This document shows, piece by piece, positions 4,943 through 7,440 of a stretch of 7,440 bases of DNA (positions are counted from its first letter, which is position 1; every line of letters starts with the position of its first letter). The stretch spans positions 1-7,440 of the forward strand of contig JAJFMG010000040.1 in NCBI GenBank assembly GCA_021772295.1. Direction: 5' to 3'. The position numbers and the translations under genes were made by a program. The stretch is from Chlamydiota bacterium (GTDB lineage Bacteria; Chlamydiota; Chlamydiia; Chlamydiales; Simkaniaceae). The notes beneath the pieces are model-generated. The model made no database searches and was not told the origin of the DNA. It saw nothing but the letters and a program-made list of their open reading frames with translations.

Positions 4943-6526
4943 CTACTCTTCTTTTAATTCACCGATGAGTACTTCTGAAATAAGTACGATACATGCGGTT
5001 GAGGCTGCATATCTAAGAGCTAAGATACTTAAGCTTGTTGGGTCAAGAATAGAGCTTTTGATCATATCTTCGATTTGTAAAGACTGTAGATTAAACCCAA
5101 AAGGGAATCCTTTAGAAAGGATCTTTTCAAGTGCAATAGATGGGTTTTCACAAGTATTTGAAACAAGTTGCCTAAAAGGCGCCTCGCAAGCTTTAGTAAG
5201 GATATCAAGGCCTATTTTTTCTTTATCAGATAGGTTGTTTTGTTGAAGCTCCCTCGAAGCGAATAGAAGAGCTGTTCCACCACCTGGAACAAATCCAGAT
5301 TGTAGCGCAGCTTTAGTTGCGTTCAAGCTACTTTCAAAAAGCTGCTTTTTAATTGTTAGCTCTTTCTCTGATGACGCTCCTATACGAAGTACAGCAACTC
5401 CGCCTAAAAGTTTAGCTTTGCGTTCGTTTAAAAAGTCCTTATCGGACTTATTATCAGCTTTTTTGATTTGAGATTCAATGCTATGAACACGAAGTTCCAA
5501 ATCAGAATGATCTCCACCACCATTTACGATTGTGGTGTGATCTTTAGTGATAATGATTTTTTCAGCTGTTCCAAAAAAACTTTGATCTGCATCTTTTAAT
5601 TGCATTTCTTGATCTTCAAGAATACATTTTGCTCCAGTAAGAGAAGCGATATCTAAAAGGAGTTCTTTTTTTCTATCTCCATATCCTGGGGCTTTGACAG
5701 CGCAAACTTTTAAGACGCCCTTGTGTTTGTTTACAACAAGCGATGAAATAGTGTCGGCGTTAAAGTCATCAGCAATAATAAGTAGTTCTGTATCGTTTGC
5801 GCTCGCTGCTTGAAGAGCTGGTAAAATATCATGAATAGAGGATATTTTTTTATCTGTAATGAGAATAGAAGCATTTTTTTGCTCTAGACTCATCGATTCT
5901 ATATCAGAGCAAAAATATGCGCTTGCATAACCTCGATCAAATCGAAGGCCATCTACTACTTCAAGCGTCGTATCATTTCCTGAGGCATTTTCAACAGTGA
6001 CAACCCCGGTTTTATTCACTTTTTTTAAGGCTTTGAAAATGTATTCACCAATCTCTTTATTTCCAGAGGCAGATACAGTCGCAATATGTTTAATTTCTTT
6101 ATCATTTTCAAGGGGAGTTGAAAGTTTTTTTAAGTTTTGGATTACTTGAGATACACCTTCCTCAATGCCCTTTTTGATGCTAGTCGGAGATGATCCAGCT
6201 GCGATATTTTTTATTCCAGATTGCACGATGGCATCAAGGAGTAAAATACCGGTTACTGTTCCATCACCAGCCTCTTGTTTAATCTTAGAAGAGACTTCTT
6301 TTGCGAGGCTTGCTCCCATATTTAAGTACTGATCTTTGAATTCAATTTTGTTAATGATGCTGTTGCTATCGTTTATGATTTCTGGAGAGCTATGTCCTTC
6401 ATGAACACCCACATTTTTCCCAGTTGGTCCAAGTGTTGGACTTACAGTTTTTGCAAGTTTTGCAATACCTGTTTTAAGTTTTAATCTTGCTTCTTCCTTA
6501 AAAATCAGTTCGCTTGGACTTGGCAT
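4943..6526 (-). CDS. Divergent GroEL (Hsp60) paralogue
   Basis: This is a full-length GroEL-family chaperonin of 527 residues (numbered from the ATG at 6526). It aligns end to end with E. coli GroEL: LGPTGKNV (33-40), NMGASLAKEV (69-78), AGDGT (86-90), FDRGYASAYF (196-205), VKAPGYGDR (277-285), VPGGGTAL (413-420) and ILDPT (493-497). Substrate- and GroES-contact residues of the apical domain are kept (Y..YF, ILPAL, ISSLVVN). The ATPase site is altered: E. coli D52 and D87 equivalents remain, but GDGTTT reads GDGTVT, and D398 in VEDALHAT is Ser399 in FESSLNAT (codon AGT, 5330-5332). The C-terminal GGM tail is absent; it ends GELKEE. No groES adjoins it. Chlamydiae are known for extra, diverged GroEL copies, so this is more likely a specialised paralogue than the main chaperonin. 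Start: AAGGAG at 6535-6540 is 8 bases from ATG 6526 but only 2 from ATG 6532, which would overlap the nadC stop. Confidence 0.92.
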   Translation of the reverse strand: MPSPSELIFKEEARLKLKTGIAKLAKTVSPTLGPTGKNVGVHEGHSSPEIINDSNSIINKIEFKDQYLNMGASLAKEVSSKIKQEAGDGTVTGILLLDAIVQSGIKNIAAGSSPTSIKKGIEEGVSQVIQNLKKLSTPLENDKEIKHIATVSASGNKEIGEYIFKALKKVNKTGVVTVENASGNDTTLEVVDGLRFDRGYASAYFCSDIESMSLEQKNASILITDKKISSIHDILPALQAASANDTELLIIADDFNADTISSLVVNKHKGVLKVCAVKAPGYGDRKKELLLDIASLTGAKCILEDQEMQLKDADQSFFGTAEKIIITKDHTTIVNGGGDHSDLELRVHSIESQIKKADNKSDKDFLNERKAKLLGGVAVLRIGASSEKELTIKKQLFESSLNATKAALQSGFVPGGGTALLFASRELQQNNLSDKEKIGLDILTKACEAPFRQLVSNTCENPSIALEKILSKGFPFGFNLQSLQIEDMIKSSILDPTSLSILALRYAASTACIVLISEVLIGELKEE

Positions 6527-6528
6527 GT

Positions 6529-7401
6529 TCATAGCTCCTTTTTATGTTGTATTAACAGGGACATATCGATTGCGTCAATTGTGTGGGTAAGTCTACCAAT
6601 CGAAATTCCATGGACGCCTGTTTTAGCGTACGCTACTATATTTCTTAGATCAATGCCACCAGAAGCTTCTAAGTAAACATTTGTATTTTTTGCAATGTTT
6701 ACAGCCGATCTGACTTGATCTGGGCTCATATTATCAAGAAGAATATGATCCGGCTTATATTGTAAGACTTCTTTAAGCATGGCAAGACTTGTAACTTCGA
6801 TAATCAATTTTTTATATGGGTGCTTGGATCTCGCTATATGTATGGCGTCCTCATAGATGGATCTGTTTTTTTGTGGTTTAATTGCTGCCAAATGATTTTC
6901 TTTAATAAAGATGCATTCATTTAGATCGAATCGATGGTTTTTGCCACCACCGATTTTTACTGCATATTTTTGAATGTTTCTAAGTCCTGGTAGAGTCTTT
7001 CTTGTGTCTAAAATATCACAAGGGTAGTCACGGGTTGCTTCAATATATTTAGAGACATTTGTTGCAATGCTTGTCAGGTGTTGAAGAAGATTAATAGATG
7101 CTCGCTCGCAGGCCAAAATCGAAAGGGTGGGCCCTTCAAAAGTTGCTAAAGCATCTCCTTTTTTAAATGCATTTCCATCCTCAATGTGTATCGAGATTTG
7201 TATGTGTGGGTCAAATGTATAATAAATTTTTTTAAAAAAAGAGATTCCTGCAATGACTCCATCTTGTTTTGCAAACAGAGTTGCTTTGCAAGTAGCATTC
7301 TGAGAAATAAGCGAGGATGAGGTAATGTCTGCTGATGCGCAATCTTCATCTAGAGCTTGTTTAATTATTCTATTTACTTCTTCGTCTAATTTCATGGTCA
7401 T
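6529..7401 (-). CDS. nadC: Quinolinate phosphoribosyltransferase (decarboxylating)
   Basis: NadC converts quinolinate and PRPP to nicotinate mononucleotide, CO2 and pyrophosphate in de novo NAD synthesis, in the cytoplasm. All family landmarks are present in 290 residues: ALDED...ADITS (16-28), the ER..INLLQ helix (99-107), DTRKTLPGLR (132-141), VKIGGGKNHRFDL (148-160), IKENH (166-170), IEVTS (201-205, with the conserved Glu), LLDNM (221-225), EASGGI (245-250) and SIGRLTH (267-273). Substrate-binding Arg, Lys and His residues are intact, so it should be active. The start is uncertain: ATG 7401, ATG 7395 and TTG 7413 are in frame. ATG 7401 is preferred because it would overlap the stop of a possible upstream gene as ATGA. 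The stop is 2 bp from the groEL-like start, making it the lead visible gene of the minus-strand operon. No nadA or nadB is visible, so quinolinate must come from elsewhere in the genome or from the host. Confidence 0.95.
   Translation of the reverse strand: MTMKLDEEVNRIIKQALDEDCASADITSSSLISQNATCKATLFAKQDGVIAGISFFKKIYYTFDPHIQISIHIEDGNAFKKGDALATFEGPTLSILACERASINLLQHLTSIATNVSKYIEATRDYPCDILDTRKTLPGLRNIQKYAVKIGGGKNHRFDLNECIFIKENHLAAIKPQKNRSIYEDAIHIARSKHPYKKLIIEVTSLAMLKEVLQYKPDHILLDNMSPDQVRSAVNIAKNTNVYLEASGGIDLRNIVAYAKTGVHGISIGRLTHTIDAIDMSLLIQHKKEL
6535..6540 (-). promoter_or_regulatory. Ribosome binding site deciding the groEL-like start
   Basis: AAGGAG on the minus strand lies inside the last nadC codons. 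Its distance to ATG 6532 is 2 bases, too short for normal initiation, whereas ATG 6526 is 8 bases away. This supports MPSPSEL as the true N-terminus and a 2-bp gap to nadC instead of a 4-bp overlap. Confidence 0.65.
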
Positions 7402-7440
7402 TTTTTTATGCAAAATTCATCCAAAACGTAGGCAAAAAGG
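7398..7440 (-). CDS. Possible 3' end of an upstream operon gene
   Basis: One minus-strand frame is open from the window edge and reads LFAYVLDEFCIKK before TGA at 7398-7400. That stop overlaps the ATG at 7401 of nadC as ATGA, the same arrangement seen between the two GT9 genes. Fourteen codons are too few to identify a product, and the other two frames also end within this stretch, so this is suggested by operon architecture only. Confidence 0.3.
   Translation of the reverse strand, partial: LFAYVLDEFCIKK

Noticed and set aside
4965..5246. Plus-strand 93-codon frame within the groEL-like gene
   Set aside because: It is antisense to a clearly conserved chaperonin C-terminal region and has no start signals of its own.
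1..7440. tRNA, rRNA, CRISPR array, insertion sequence or phage attachment site
   Set aside because: No cloverleaf-like segment, regularly spaced repeats, transposase-like coding, or terminal inverted repeats with target duplications were seen.

Overview
The window is AT-rich and densely coded. The best guess for the host is an AT-rich intracellular bacterium, possibly an environmental Chlamydiae relative (Parachlamydia/Simkania-like). This rests on the base composition and on a divergent extra GroEL of a kind well known in Chlamydiae. It is a family-level inference, and no gene here identifies the species.

Layout: positions 1-872 hold two minus-strand genes. One is a calcineurin-like metallophosphoesterase that runs off the left edge. 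The other is a small, very basic protein of unknown function (114 aa). A perfect 11-bp dyad sits between them, ending one base before the phosphoesterase start codon. Positions 873-1241 are a divergent intergenic region with a good minus-strand promoter, a weaker plus-strand promoter, and what may be the remains of a gene: a frame with a strong ribosome binding site broken only by TAATAA. Positions 1242-3063 carry two tandem, overlapping, paralogous GT-A-type glycosyltransferases on the plus strand, each with a DVDEIP metal-binding motif.

Positions 3037-7401 are a tightly packed minus-strand operon. In transcription order it holds nadC (quinolinate phosphoribosyltransferase), a divergent GroEL paralogue, and two tandem paralogous GT9 (heptosyltransferase-like) glycosyltransferases. 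Adjacent genes overlap by 4 bp or are 2 bp apart. The tail of a further upstream gene may be visible at 7398-7440. The last GT9 gene and the second plus-strand glycosyltransferase converge and overlap by 27 bp at their 3' ends.

Taken together, the four glycosyltransferases form a two-by-two duplicated set that probably acts on a surface glycan such as lipooligosaccharide, although the acceptor cannot be read from sequence. The GroEL paralogue is the most unusual single gene. It keeps the substrate- and GroES-binding hydrophobic residues but has Ser in place of the aspartate needed for ATP hydrolysis (E. coli D398), and it lacks the GGM tail. Its position between NAD synthesis and sugar transfer genes is unexplained.
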